From G963662905 sp965230045 (GTDB lineage: Bacteria > Bacteroidota > Bacteroidia > Bacteroidales > WRLA01), in NCBI GenBank assembly GCA_965230045.1, contig OZ245940.1, positions 992,001 to 1,056,000 of the forward strand: a stretch of 64,000 nt of DNA, written 5' to 3'. A program made the translations under genes and the position numbers. Positions 26,537-36,177 of the stretch are shown piece by piece. The notes under the pieces are model-generated. The model saw only the letters and a program-made list of their open reading frames with translations, had not been told where the DNA came from and searched no databases. How positions within the stretch are numbered: the stretch's first letter is position 1; each line of letters begins with the position of its first letter.

Positions 26537-27514
26537 TTATTTGCATTTTAACACATGCTCGATCTGATACTTAGCTGCCTCAGCATTAGGACCTGCAGCA
26601 ACTTTTTTATATGCGGCACATGCGGCAGCAGCATCGCCTTTGCCTTCGTATGCGCGACCTTGCTCGAAATATACTTTATCTTTTCCTTCGGCCATGCCGG
26701 CAAGGGCTTTTTGAGAAGAAGCAATGGCTTTATCCCACTGTTGCGCTCCATTATAGGCGGTAGTAAGGAAATAATGTGTGTCGGCATTGTCGTCATAAGT
26801 GAGTGCATTATTAAAATCGGCAATGGCTTTGTCGAATTTCTGGGCTTTAACGGCTTCTACGCCTGCAGCGGTGAAAGCGGATGAACCCAGGGTTTTTGCT
26901 TTATCAGCAGTTTTCTGGGCTTTTGCTTTCGCTCCGGCATTCTCAATACAGAGATCAATGCTTTTTTTCATGCCGGCTAAGTCGCCTTTATCTTTTTGGA
27001 TTAATGCCTTAGTTAGATATGCCTGATAAAAACCGGGTTTCTTCTCAATGGCAATGTTCACGTTTTTGAGGGCTTCGTCCAGTTTGCCTTCTTTTAAAAG
27101 ACCTGCGGCAATGCTGTTGTGAACATTTGGGATTAGGCTTTTGGCTTTTTTGGCAGTACCCGCTTGTCCCAGTTCCTTCCCTTTCTTCGCGGTGAGTTCA
27201 AAAGTTTTAATAGCCTCATTGAAATTTTTTGATTTGTATTGGCTTATCCCTTTTTTGTAATAAGCATTTACAAGCTGCTTTTCTGCTTTGCCTTTTAATT
27301 CAGTGGCTTTTGCGTCACCAATTTGCTTACAAATTCCGATACAGGCTTCCAGCTCAGTGATTGCCTTGTCGTAATCTTTCGCTTTGATCATTTTATTGGC
27401 ATCATTAAATTTTGTGCCGGCGTCATTCATGGTTTGAGCAAACAGACTGATGGAAAAACCTGTGAGGAAAATTAAAATCAGTGTTCTGGTGAGACTGCTG
27501 ATATTTAACTTCAT
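26537..27514 (-). CDS. Exported tetratricopeptide-repeat protein
   Basis: A 325-residue protein from ATG 27514 with a signal peptide ending at LFAQ (about residue 26). The mature part is built of TPR-like helical pairs: KAKDYDKAITELEACI, KSKNFNEAIKTFELTAK, KEGKLDEALKNVNIAIEKKP, KAQKFDKAIADFNNAL and GAQQWDKAIASSQKAL. It is rich in Ala and Lys. Such periplasmic proteins mediate protein contacts; the partner is unknown. A TATATTTG -7 box lies on the minus strand at 27562-27555, about 40 nt before the start; no clear -33 element is seen. The longer frame from 27586 was rejected because the signal peptide begins at 27514. Confidence 0.85.
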   Translation of the reverse strand: MKLNISSLTRTLILIFLTGFSISLFAQTMNDAGTKFNDANKMIKAKDYDKAITELEACIGICKQIGDAKATELKGKAEKQLVNAYYKKGISQYKSKNFNEAIKTFELTAKKGKELGQAGTAKKAKSLIPNVHNSIAAGLLKEGKLDEALKNVNIAIEKKPGFYQAYLTKALIQKDKGDLAGMKKSIDLCIENAGAKAKAQKTADKAKTLGSSAFTAAGVEAVKAQKFDKAIADFNNALTYDDNADTHYFLTTAYNGAQQWDKAIASSQKALAGMAEGKDKVYFEQGRAYEGKGDAAAACAAYKKVAAGPNAEAAKYQIEHVLKCK

Positions 27515-27668
27515 AAATAAAAATTTTTGGTTTGAAATAATTGAATTCGAGGGGCAAATATAAAAAAAATAACTCCCGCTCGTCATATGTTAACGTTTAT
27601 ATATGTTAAAAATTGTTATATACCGGGGATTGGGAGGCAGGTTTGCTTCAATATGAGTGTATTGACAC

Positions 27669-27698
27669 AAAAAAGCCCGGATTTTTCTTCCAGGCTTT
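27669..27698 (-). terminator. Terminator after lysS
   Basis: On the minus strand AAAGCC-x-GG pairs with CC-x-GGCTTT and continues into a run of six T. It begins 22 bp after the lysS stop and separates lysS from the TPR gene. Confidence 0.75.
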
Positions 27699-27720
27699 AT
27701 AATATTTAGTAAATAAAATG

Positions 27721-29433
27721 CTAATCAAACCATTTTTCCACATCAGATAACTGAAGGGCGTCAATGCTCAATTTGTTTTTTTTGCGGTAGCCGTTCATTT
27801 TCTGATGGAGCTGTGTGGCTTTCATTTCGCGCAGGGCTTCAACCGACTCAATACCGGCATTGATGATGTGTTCTGCCCATTCTTCCGCTACGCCAATGGC
27901 AACAAAATCTGATGGTTTTGGCCCCGTTTTGATTTTTTCGGGCTTCATCTGAGGAAAGAAAAGGACTTCCTGAATGCTGTCGTTATCAGTGAATAACATC
28001 ACCAGACGGTCGATACCAATACCCAAACCGGACGTTGGTGGCATGCCGTATTCCAAGGCGCGCACAAAATCCATGTCAATGAACATTGCTTCGTCATCGC
28101 CTTTTTCGGAAAGTTTGAACTGTTCTTCAAAACGGGCTTTCTGGTCGATGGGATCGTTGAGCTCGGAATAGGCATTGGCAATTTCCTTGCCGTTGATCAT
28201 CAGTTCAAAACGTTCGGTAAGTTCCGGGTTTTCGCGATGACGCTTACACAGCGGGCTCATTTCAACCGGATAATCTGTGATAAATGTTGGTTGGATATAG
28301 TTGTGCTCGCATTTTTCGCCAAAGATTTCATCGATCATTTTGCCTTTGCCCATGCTTTCGTCGGCTTCGATGCCCAGCGCATTGCAGATATCCCTGATTT
28401 CTTCCTCGCTTTTGCCATTCAAATCGTATCCTGTATATTTTTTGATGGCCTCAAGAATGGGAACACGGGCAAATTTGGGTTCAAAATCAATTTCTTTGCC
28501 CTGATAGTTGATTTGTAATTTGCCATGCAGGTCCATCGAAATTTTACGGATGGTCTCTTCCACAAAGCGCATCATCCAATCATAGTCTTTATAGGCTACA
28601 TAAATTTCCATTACTGTAAATTCAGGGTTATGGGTTTTGTCCATTCCTTCATTACGGAAATCTTTGGCAAATTCATAAACGCCTTCATAGCCGCCAACGA
28701 TCAACCTTTTGAGGTACAATTCGTTGGCAATGCGCAGGTAAAGCGGGATGTCCAGTGCATTGTGGTGTGTTACAAAGGGGCGCGCTGCTGCTCCTCCCGG
28801 AATGGGCTGCAAGATAGGTGTTTCCACTTCCAGGTAGCCTTTGCTGTTGTAAAATTCGCGCATAGATGAAATGAGCTTTGAACGCATTTCAAAGGTTTTT
28901 TTCACCTGGTCGTTTACGATCAGATCAACATAGCGCTGGCGGTAGCGCTGTTCCGGATCGGTAAAGGCATCGTATGTTTTGCCGTCTTTCTCTTTTACGA
29001 TCGGAAGCGGGCGCAGGGATTTGCTCAATACGGTCAGCTCCTCAACATGTATGCTGATTTCGCCCATCTTGGTGATGAACACAAAACCTTTAACACCGAT
29101 GATATCGCCAATATCAAGCAGGCGCTTAAAAACAGTGTTGTACATGCTTTTATCTTCACCCGGACAAATAGTGTCGCGGTGCAGATATAACTGGATGCGG
29201 CCCTTATGGTCCTTTATTTCGGCAAATGAAGCAGCCCCCATGATACGGCGGCTCATAATACGGCCGCCGAGCACCACCTGTTTATATTTTTCGGGCTCTT
29301 TTTCAAAGCCTTTTTTGATGTCTTCTGTAGTGCAGTTAACCGGAAATTCGGCTGCCGGATATGGCTCAATTCCAAGTTTCCTTAATTCCCCAAGGGAATT
29401 TCTCCGTACAATTTCTTGTTCGCTTAATGCCAT
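27721..29433 (-). CDS. lysS: Lysyl-tRNA synthetase (class II)
   Basis: Charges tRNA-Lys. From ATG 29433 it has 570 residues. The N-terminal OB-fold anticodon-binding domain occupies about residues 50-160. The class II catalytic domain shows motif 2 in FRNEGMDKTHNPEFTVMEIY and motif 3 in GLGIGIDRLVMLFTD. About 75 residues follow the catalytic core, ending in a helical tail (IGVAEEWAEHIINAGIESVEALREM), a tail I associate with Bacteroidetes forms of LysS. The frame from 29475 adds 14 unconserved residues. The upstream region is a long noncoding stretch. Confidence 0.96.
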   Translation of the reverse strand: MALSEQEIVRRNSLGELRKLGIEPYPAAEFPVNCTTEDIKKGFEKEPEKYKQVVLGGRIMSRRIMGAASFAEIKDHKGRIQLYLHRDTICPGEDKSMYNTVFKRLLDIGDIIGVKGFVFITKMGEISIHVEELTVLSKSLRPLPIVKEKDGKTYDAFTDPEQRYRQRYVDLIVNDQVKKTFEMRSKLISSMREFYNSKGYLEVETPILQPIPGGAAARPFVTHHNALDIPLYLRIANELYLKRLIVGGYEGVYEFAKDFRNEGMDKTHNPEFTVMEIYVAYKDYDWMMRFVEETIRKISMDLHGKLQINYQGKEIDFEPKFARVPILEAIKKYTGYDLNGKSEEEIRDICNALGIEADESMGKGKMIDEIFGEKCEHNYIQPTFITDYPVEMSPLCKRHRENPELTERFELMINGKEIANAYSELNDPIDQKARFEEQFKLSEKGDDEAMFIDMDFVRALEYGMPPTSGLGIGIDRLVMLFTDNDSIQEVLFFPQMKPEKIKTGPKPSDFVAIGVAEEWAEHIINAGIESVEALREMKATQLHQKMNGYRKKNKLSIDALQLSDVEKWFD

Positions 29434-29850
29434 AATATTATATACTTTGAGTAAAATCGCTGCAAAGATAATCAAAAGGCATTTCTAAAAAATAAGGCAC
29501 TGAAGTTCTGGCATGCTTTGTTATGCCTCTTATATTTATATCTCCTTGCTTCATGCACGCATTTGTTCGCATGAAAATTTACATACGTTTTTTTGTGATT
29601 CGGACAACCATTTTACAAATATCCTTGTCTGATGAATATAGAATGTGTCTAAATAGAATTTGGTTTGAATAGGTTTAAAGTGCGTTTTTCTTGAGTTGTA
29701 GCTTAAGTTATTGATTTAAAAGTGTTAAATTAGACAGGCAGGAAATTAAAAAATTTGTTGAATTAGAGAAAAAGCACTATATTTGAACATCTTTTATTTT
29801 TTGGACACAGACGAAGGTAAAGATAAGGTCAAATTTTAATTTTCAGGATT
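29434..29850. other. Noncoding stretch between lysS and the microprotein gene
   Basis: About 417 bp, AT-rich. Apart from the promoter at 29754-29785 I see no open frame, structured RNA or repeat. It must also hold the lysS promoter, which I could not place. Confidence 0.5.
29754..29785 (+). promoter_or_regulatory. Bacteroidetes-type promoter of the microprotein gene
   Basis: TTTG at 29754-29757, a 20-bp spacer and TATATTTG at 29778-29785 match TTTG...TAnnTTTG exactly. The leader to the start at 29851 would be about 60 nt. Confidence 0.65.
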
Positions 29851-29943
29851 ATGAAAAAAGCAAAGGAAAGCACTTACCTGATTTATTTTGCTGTATTCAT
29901 GGCATTGTTTATCGCAGTATTGTTGTATCTCACATCAATGTAG
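29851..29943 (+). CDS. 30-residue single-helix membrane microprotein
   Basis: A very short gene. The product starts MKKAKESTYL and continues as one uninterrupted hydrophobic helix (about residues 9-28), ending LTSM. Five charged residues before the helix (K2, K3, K5, E6 among them, net positive) suggest a cytoplasmic N-terminus. A purine-rich CAGGA lies 7 bp before the ATG, and a strong promoter match lies about 65 bp upstream. The next gene is convergent (23 bp). Short single-pass proteins often serve as subunits or regulators of larger membrane complexes; no such partner is adjacent and I do not recognise the family. A chance frame cannot be excluded, but promoter, start region and composition together support it. 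Confidence 0.6.
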   Translation: MKKAKESTYLIYFAVFMALFIAVLLYLTSM

Positions 29944-29966
29944 AAAAACTGACCAGTCAAAAAATT

Positions 29967-31274
29967 CTAACTTAGAGAATCCAAAAGGCTGGCATCAACT
30001 ACTTTATAAACTTTGTCGCCACGGCGTAATAAACTATTGACAGGTACCGAACAAACCGATCCACGAGATGCTGTCGTAACCGCTTTGAGGTCAATGCGTA
30101 ATTCCCTTACGGTGTCTTCATAAACACCGGTTGTGGGGCCCAAAATCCGTATGTCATCCCCAATACTTAATTCTTTGGTACTGATGGTGATTTCCGCTAC
30201 CCCGATTTTTGAAAAATAATTGCTCACTTTTCCAATAAATATTTTCCGGCGCGTGGCCTGCGATCCATAATTTTCTGTCCATTCGCCTATTTTTTTCCCT
30301 AGATAATATCCATCCCAAAATCCACGGTTATAGACCGATTCGAGTTTTTTATTCCATTTTTCCAGCTTTTCCAGTGTAAAATTCCCTTCAAACCAGGCGT
30401 TCACAGCTTCTCTGTAGGTTTCTGCGACCGTTTTTACATACTCGGCACTTCGACCACGGCCTTCAATTTTCAGCACCCGAACTCCGCTCATAAGTATTTT
30501 ATCCAAAAAAACAATGGTTTTCAGGTCTTTGGGCGACATGATATATTGGTTGTCCACCTGAAGTTCGATCTCTCCGTCCATATCGCTTACTTTGTAACCC
30601 CTCCTGCAAGGTTGCAAACAGGCTCCGCGATTGGCACTGCTGTGCATATTGTCGAGGCTGAGGTAACATTTGCCCGAAACGGCCATGCAAAGCGCTCCGT
30701 GTGCAAAAATCTCAATTTGTACCAATTCGCCTTTTGGTCCTTTGATGCCTTCTTTTTTTATTGCCTGCGTGATTTCGTAAACCTGTTTTAAGTTAAGCTC
30801 CCGAGCTGTTACCATCACATCCGCAAATTGGCTCCAGTAACGCACCGCTTCAATATTGGTGATGTTGCTTTGCGTGCTGATGTGGATTTCCATATCAATG
30901 CTGCGGGCATATTGAATCACAGAAATATCCGTAGCAATAATGGCAGAAATCCCATTTTTCTTTGCCGCATCTACAATACCGTGCATTTCTTCGAGCTCAT
31001 GGTCGTAGATGATTGTGTTTACTGTCAGATAGGTCTTAATGCCATTTTCCCGGCTGATGCGTGCAATCTCTGCCAAATCATCTATGGTGAAATTCTGCGA
31101 TGAACGCGCGCGCATATTTAGTTTGCCGACACCAAAATATACCGAATCGGCCTTGCCTTGTATGGCGGCATGCAGTGATTCATACGAACCTACCGGTGCC
31201 ATGATCTCAATATCTGCTGCTTTCAGGTTTTGGAGATGCTTTGCATCATTAAATTCAATCAGTCCTTCTTTCAT
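29967..31274 (-). CDS. U32-family peptidase-like protein (TrhP/YegQ-type)
   Basis: Protein of 435 residues from the U32 family. The signature segment EIFAHGALCMAVSGKCYLS spans residues 188-206, followed by NRGACLQPCRRGY. Four cysteines (196, 203, 219, 223) match the iron-sulfur ligands now linked to this family in tRNA or ubiquinone hydroxylation. E. coli YegQ (TrhP) takes part in 5-hydroxyuridine formation in tRNA wobble position 34, and this protein is the same general type. The TIM-barrel N-terminal domain is at residues 20-300 and a C-terminal beta-barrel domain follows. It is probably a tRNA modification factor rather than a protease. Confidence 0.85.
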   Translation of the reverse strand: MKEGLIEFNDAKHLQNLKAADIEIMAPVGSYESLHAAIQGKADSVYFGVGKLNMRARSSQNFTIDDLAEIARISRENGIKTYLTVNTIIYDHELEEMHGIVDAAKKNGISAIIATDISVIQYARSIDMEIHISTQSNITNIEAVRYWSQFADVMVTARELNLKQVYEITQAIKKEGIKGPKGELVQIEIFAHGALCMAVSGKCYLSLDNMHSSANRGACLQPCRRGYKVSDMDGEIELQVDNQYIMSPKDLKTIVFLDKILMSGVRVLKIEGRGRSAEYVKTVAETYREAVNAWFEGNFTLEKLEKWNKKLESVYNRGFWDGYYLGKKIGEWTENYGSQATRRKIFIGKVSNYFSKIGVAEITISTKELSIGDDIRILGPTTGVYEDTVRELRIDLKAVTTASRGSVCSVPVNSLLRRGDKVYKVVDASLLDSLS

Positions 31275-31436
31275 ATTATCTTTGATAAAGCGTATTGCCC
31301 TAAAACGTCTTATGAAATTGCATGTTCAATGTTTTTTGACCATTAGCGCAAATTTGCTTATTTTGGCTGCAAAAGTACTATTTGCCACCAATAGAAAGAA
31401 ATTCAATTATAATACACGTATTTTAAGCTATAAAAA

Positions 31437-34400
31437 ATGAAGAGAATTTTATTGAGCCTGATCATTGTTGTTTGTTTTACAGCTATGCTGAAATCCCAGG
31501 AAGAAAGCGCGCAATGGCTTCGCTATCCTGCTATATCGCCCGATGGAAAGACAATTTGTTTTGCTGCCCGTGGCGACCTCTATCTTGTGGATGCCAAAGG
31601 CGGAGTAGCTGTTCCGCTTACATTGCATAAATCTTATGATTATATGCCTGTTTGGTCGCCGGACGGAAAAACCATAGTTTTTGCCTCCGACCGAAACGGT
31701 AATTTTGACCTCTACAGCATTGGTGTGGAAAGTGGCAGCCCAAAACGCCTTACATTTTATTCGGGCAGTGAGTTGCCCTGGAGTTTCAGCCCGGATGGTC
31801 AGGAAGTTTTGTTCTCGGCCGGAATTGAAGACAGTCCGCAAAACATCCTCTTCCCAAGCGGAGCGTTAAATGAGCTTTATGCGGTTTCCCTGGCCGACAG
31901 CTCTGTAAAGCGATTGCTTACTTCTCCTGCGGAACATGCCGCTTATAGCAAAGACGGGAAAAGTATCATTTATCAAAACCGTAAAGGCTATGAAAACAAT
32001 TGGAGGAAGCACCATACAAGCTCGGTAACACGCGACATCAGAAAATATGATGTGGAAAGTGGGAAACACTCATTTATAACAAACTTTGCGGGAGAAGACC
32101 GTGATCCGCTTATCGTTGGCGATAAATTATATTATTTGAGCGAAGAAAATGGCAGCATGAATGTTTGGATGATGACGCTGGATAATCCCAAAGATAAAAA
32201 GCAAATTACTTTTTTTGAGCAGCATCCGCTTCGTTTTCTTTCGGCAACAGATCAAGGAATGTTGTGCTTTGGATATAATGGGGCAATCTACACAATGAAA
32301 GAGGGAGCCGGCAAGCCGGAGAAAGTAGATGTAAATATACGTCTGCTTGATCAGGATAATCAAATCGTATTTAAGAAGCACCGCAAAGGAAGCCGTGAGA
32401 TGGTTGTAAGTCCTAACGGTAAAGAAGTTGCTTTTATCCTGCGTGGCGATGTGTTTGTAACTTCTTCCGATTATTCCACTACCAAACAAATAACACAAAC
32501 ACCCGGTCAGGAGCGCAGTGTGAGCTTTAGCCCTGATGGACGTAGCCTGCTCTATGCCGCTGAGCGCGATACAAGCTGGAATATTTACCAAACAAGCATT
32601 GTGCTGGATAATGAACCACGCTTTTCTTCGGCTACCTTGCTGGAAGAAAAACCATTGATTGTGAACGAGAAAGATTGTTTCCAGCCAAAATTTTCGCCTG
32701 ACGGAAAAGAAGTGGCTTATCTCGAAGAACGAACAACACTGCGCGTATTTAATATAGACGACAAAAAATCACGCACAGTAATGAATGGCGATATGAATTA
32801 TTCATACAGCGATGGTGATCAGTGGTTTGACTGGAGTCCCGATGGGAAATGGCTGCTTTCGGAATTTTCACCAAATCATCTTTTCCACGTTGATGTGGCT
32901 TTGATTAATGCGGACGGAAGTGGCAAACCCTACAATTTGACACAAAGTGGTTATCATGATTCCCATCCCCGATGGACAAAAGACGGAAAGGCCATGCTTT
33001 GGTTTTCCGATCGTGAAGGAATGCGTTCGCATGGAAGCTGGGGATCTACACGCGATGCCTATATTATGTTTTTTGAGCCCGAAGCCTGGAAAAAGTTCAA
33101 TATGACTAAAGAAGAACGCGAATTGTTCAAAGAAGAAAAGAAAAAGGAACAAAAGCCGGAAGAAGACAAAAAAGACAAAAAAGACAAGAAGAAAAAGAAA
33201 AAAGAAAAGGAAGTAAAAAAGGACAGTCTGGACGTTCAGATTTGTTATGATGGGATGCGCGATCGTGTAAAACGACTTACTATTAACTCATCCAACCTTT
33301 CTGATGCACTGCTGAGCCCCGATGGCACCAAACTCTATTATCTGGCGCGTTTTGAAAAAGGATACGACCTCTGGGAGCATGATTTACTAAAAAATGAAAC
33401 AAAACTGCTCCTGAAATTCAGTGGCGGCGGCGGTGCCATGCAGTTTGACAAAGAGGGCAAAAACCTGTTCCTATATAGCTCTGGTAGTATTTATAAAATA
33501 CCTGTTTCAGGAGGTAAGCCTTCAAAAAAGGTAGTTTCATTTAATGCTGAGCAGAAACTGGATCTTGCCGGTGAGCGGGCGTATATGTTCGAGCATGCCT
33601 GGCGCCAGTGCCTCAAAAAATTCTATGATACAGCCATGCATCAGGTGGACTGGGATTTTTATGGCGATAATTACCGTCAGTTCCTTCCTTTTATCAATAA
33701 TAATTATGATTTCGCCGAAATGATGAGCGAAATGCTTGGGGAGCTCAACGCATCACATACCGGATCCGGCTACCGGCATTCTGCTTCTGACGGAGACCGC
33801 ACGGCTTCTTTGGGGATCATTAGCGATTTTAATTTTGAAGGACAGGGAATCAAGGTGGAAGAAGTTATTGCTGAAGGCCCGCTTGATTATCAGGAAAATG
33901 TTAAAAAAGGAACATTGATCAAGTCCATTGACGGCACAGCTATTCAGGATTATGCCCATTTTCTCCGTTTGATGAATCATCAAAAGGATAAAAAAATATT
34001 GCTGGTGATTGAGAATAATGGAAAAACCGACAGCCTGACCGTTAAACCCATCAGCAAAGGCAAAGAAAACGGCCTGCTTTACAAGCGTTGGATAAAGCGT
34101 GAACGCGCACTTTGCGACAGCCTGTCCGGTGGAAGAATTGGTTATGTACATGTTGCGGGAATGAACAGCAGCAGCTTCAGAGAGTTTTATTCCGATGTGC
34201 TGGGACTGAACAGCGAAAAAGATGCCATTATTGTGGATACCCGTTTTAATGGCGGCGGTTGGTTGCATGATGATTTGGTAACATTATTGTCAGGGAAGCC
34301 CTATGTGCAGTTTGCCCCGCGTGGTCAAAGGTACGGCTATGATCCCATGACCAAATGGAACAAGCCATCGGCAGTGCTGATCAGTGAAGGAAATTATTCC

Positions 34401-34694
34401 GATGCGCACGGTTTCCCTTATGCCTACAAAACCTTGGAAATCGGTAAATTAGTTGGTATGCCCGTAGCGGGTACAATGACGGCTGTTTGGTGGGAAACCC
34501 TCCAGGATCCAAGCCTGTATTTCGGTATTCCACAGGTGGGTGCTTTGGATATGAATGATAATTATCTCGAAAACCAACAATTGGAACCGGATGTAAAAGT
34601 TGATATAGAATACGATGTGGCTGCAAAAGGTTTCGATCAGCAACTGGCTGAAGCGGTTAAAGTGCTTTTGCAGGAAGTTGAACAAAAGAAGTAA
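31437..34694 (+). CDS. Tricorn-like protease (beta-propellers, PDZ, S41 peptidase)
   Basis: Large exported protease, 1085 residues. A signal peptide covers residues 1-20. Two beta-propeller regions follow, marked by repeated SPDGK-type TolB/PD40 blades (for example YPAISPDGKTICFAARGDLYLVD at residue 31 onward, and further blades to about residue 560). A lysine-rich low-complexity insertion lies at about residues 560-598. A second propeller stretch, a helical core domain, a PDZ domain (GIKVEEVIAEGPLDYQENVKKG near residue 820) and a C-terminal S41 serine-peptidase domain complete the protein. The nucleophile region is EGNYSDAHGFPYAY. Tricorn-type enzymes degrade peptides; a secreted form would act in the periplasm. 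It is directly followed by the 13-residue-repeat protein gene (1 bp between stop and start). Confidence 0.92.
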   Translation: MKRILLSLIIVVCFTAMLKSQEESAQWLRYPAISPDGKTICFAARGDLYLVDAKGGVAVPLTLHKSYDYMPVWSPDGKTIVFASDRNGNFDLYSIGVESGSPKRLTFYSGSELPWSFSPDGQEVLFSAGIEDSPQNILFPSGALNELYAVSLADSSVKRLLTSPAEHAAYSKDGKSIIYQNRKGYENNWRKHHTSSVTRDIRKYDVESGKHSFITNFAGEDRDPLIVGDKLYYLSEENGSMNVWMMTLDNPKDKKQITFFEQHPLRFLSATDQGMLCFGYNGAIYTMKEGAGKPEKVDVNIRLLDQDNQIVFKKHRKGSREMVVSPNGKEVAFILRGDVFVTSSDYSTTKQITQTPGQERSVSFSPDGRSLLYAAERDTSWNIYQTSIVLDNEPRFSSATLLEEKPLIVNEKDCFQPKFSPDGKEVAYLEERTTLRVFNIDDKKSRTVMNGDMNYSYSDGDQWFDWSPDGKWLLSEFSPNHLFHVDVALINADGSGKPYNLTQSGYHDSHPRWTKDGKAMLWFSDREGMRSHGSWGSTRDAYIMFFEPEAWKKFNMTKEERELFKEEKKKEQKPEEDKKDKKDKKKKKKEKEVKKDSLDVQICYDGMRDRVKRLTINSSNLSDALLSPDGTKLYYLARFEKGYDLWEHDLLKNETKLLLKFSGGGGAMQFDKEGKNLFLYSSGSIYKIPVSGGKPSKKVVSFNAEQKLDLAGERAYMFEHAWRQCLKKFYDTAMHQVDWDFYGDNYRQFLPFINNNYDFAEMMSEMLGELNASHTGSGYRHSASDGDRTASLGIISDFNFEGQGIKVEEVIAEGPLDYQENVKKGTLIKSIDGTAIQDYAHFLRLMNHQKDKKILLVIENNGKTDSLTVKPISKGKENGLLYKRWIKRERALCDSLSGGRIGYVHVAGMNSSSFREFYSDVLGLNSEKDAIIVDTRFNGGGWLHDDLVTLLSGKPYVQFAPRGQRYGYDPMTKWNKPSAVLISEGNYSDAHGFPYAYKTLEIGKLVGMPVAGTMTAVWWETLQDPSLYFGIPQVGALDMNDNYLENQQLEPDVKVDIEYDVAAKGFDQQLAEAVKVLLQEVEQKK

Positions 34695-34695
34695 A

Positions 34696-35031
34696 ATGAA
34701 ACGGAATTTGATTATTCTCAGTATTTTTTTTCTGATGGCGCAAGGATTGCTTGCACAGAAAATATATAAATGCGATCATGATTATCAGGCTGATTTCAAA
34801 GTGTTTAGTGTACAGCATGAATATCAGGCCGACCTGAAGGTTTATGTTGTGGATCATGAATATCAGGCCAAAAATAATGGGCTCTGGTATTTTGTGAAAC
34901 ACGATTATCAGGCGGATAAAAAAGTGTTCTTTACCGATCATGAATATCAGGCAGATTTGAAAATCTATTTTGTAGATTATGAATATCAGGCCGGATGGCG
35001 CAATAGAGAAAAAATGCACCTGCTGTTTTAA
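34696..35031 (+). CDS. Exported protein built of 13-residue repeats (YQAD repeats)
   Basis: A 111-residue protein from ATG 34696, 1 bp after the stop of the tricorn-like gene, so translationally coupled. A signal peptide ends at LLAQ (residue 21). The mature part is six tandem copies of a unit close to HEYQADLKVYVVD, each about 13-15 residues: the Tyr-Gln-Ala core is kept in every copy, and the last is partial. Alternating hydrophobic residues suggest short beta strands stacking into a small repeat sheet. I associate this pattern with a Bacteroidetes domain of unknown function (possibly DUF6150), without certainty. The longer frame from 34615 lies in the protease gene. Function unknown. Confidence 0.8.
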   Translation: MKRNLIILSIFFLMAQGLLAQKIYKCDHDYQADFKVFSVQHEYQADLKVYVVDHEYQAKNNGLWYFVKHDYQADKKVFFTDHEYQADLKIYFVDYEYQAGWRNREKMHLLF

Positions 35032-35118
35032 TGGAAAAGATTGTCCAATAAACTAATTTTGTGGCATGTTAAACTAATTTTAAACATTCAGAAAAAAATC
35101 CTGAGTAAAATTTAGATC

Positions 35119-36177
35119 ATGATTGTTAAAGGAACTCATTATAAAACCGTTTGGATGGAAGGACAAAGTGTCTTTCATATCGAACAAAATAAATTGCCTT
35201 TTTCCTTCGAAATTTTTGAAGCGAAAACTTATCAGGATACCTGCCACGCGATCAGTAGCATGATTGTCCGCGGTGCCGGTGCAATAGGGGCTTCTGCCGG
35301 ATTTGGAATGGCGCAGGCTTTTTTATCTGCTCCTAAAGAAGGCTTTAAATCCTATGTGGAACAGGCGCGCAAAGAAATTGAAGCCACCCGTCCCACAGCC
35401 CGCAATCTGTTTTTTGCTACAGAAAAAGTTTTTGAAGCCGGCATAAAATCTGTGGATGAAGCCCTGGCCTGTGCACAACAGCTTGCGGCAGAAAATGATG
35501 CCGACGGTGAGCAGATCGGGATTTATGGAGATGGCCTGATCAAAGAAGGATATCGCATTATGACACATTGCAATGCGGGTTGGCTCGGTTTTGTGGACTG
35601 GGGCAGTGCTTTGGCGCCCATTTACCGTGCCCATCGTTCCGGTAAGAAAATCTTTGTCTGGGCTGATGAAACGCGTCCCCGAAGCCAGGGAGCAAGGCTC
35701 ACCGCCTGGGAGATGGTAAATGAAGGCATTGACCACCGCATTGTACCCGATAATGCCGGAGCTTATCTAATGGCGCAGGGAAAAGTGGATATGATGATTG
35801 TGGGCGCCGACCGTATTGCAGCCAATGGCGATACCGCCAATAAAATCGGGACACTCGAAAAAGCCATCGCAGCAAATTATTATGGCGTTCCTTTTTATGT
35901 AGCTGCACCCACATCAACCTTTGATATGAACTGTGCCAGTGGAGCAGAAATCCCCATCGAAGAACGCTCCGATGATGAGGTTTTATACCAGAAAGGGCCT
36001 GATGAAAAAGGAGAGATTCATAAAGTGCTGGTTTGTGCGCCGGGATCCAAAGCCATTAATCCGGCTTTTGATGTAACGCCCGCCAGTCTGATTAAAGGCA
36101 TCATCACTGAAAAAGGCATCGTCGAACCCAATTTGGAGGCCATTCAAAAAATTATACCCCATGGAAACAGAACTTAA
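35119..36177 (+). CDS. mtnA: S-methyl-5-thioribose-1-phosphate isomerase
   Basis: Methionine salvage enzyme converting methylthioribose-1-phosphate to methylthioribulose-1-phosphate, 352 residues. Family segments: VRGAGAIGASAGFGMA near residue 50, the catalytic Cys151 in IMTHCNAG, and the catalytic Asp in VGADRIAANGDTANKIGT. The fold is shared with eIF2B alpha-like proteins, but the Cys and Asp point to the isomerase. No other salvage gene is adjacent. The last 17 bp overlap the following GPP34-like gene. Confidence 0.93.
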   Translation: MIVKGTHYKTVWMEGQSVFHIEQNKLPFSFEIFEAKTYQDTCHAISSMIVRGAGAIGASAGFGMAQAFLSAPKEGFKSYVEQARKEIEATRPTARNLFFATEKVFEAGIKSVDEALACAQQLAAENDADGEQIGIYGDGLIKEGYRIMTHCNAGWLGFVDWGSALAPIYRAHRSGKKIFVWADETRPRSQGARLTAWEMVNEGIDHRIVPDNAGAYLMAQGKVDMMIVGADRIAANGDTANKIGTLEKAIAANYYGVPFYVAAPTSTFDMNCASGAEIPIEERSDDEVLYQKGPDEKGEIHKVLVCAPGSKAINPAFDVTPASLIKGIITEKGIVEPNLEAIQKIIPHGNRT

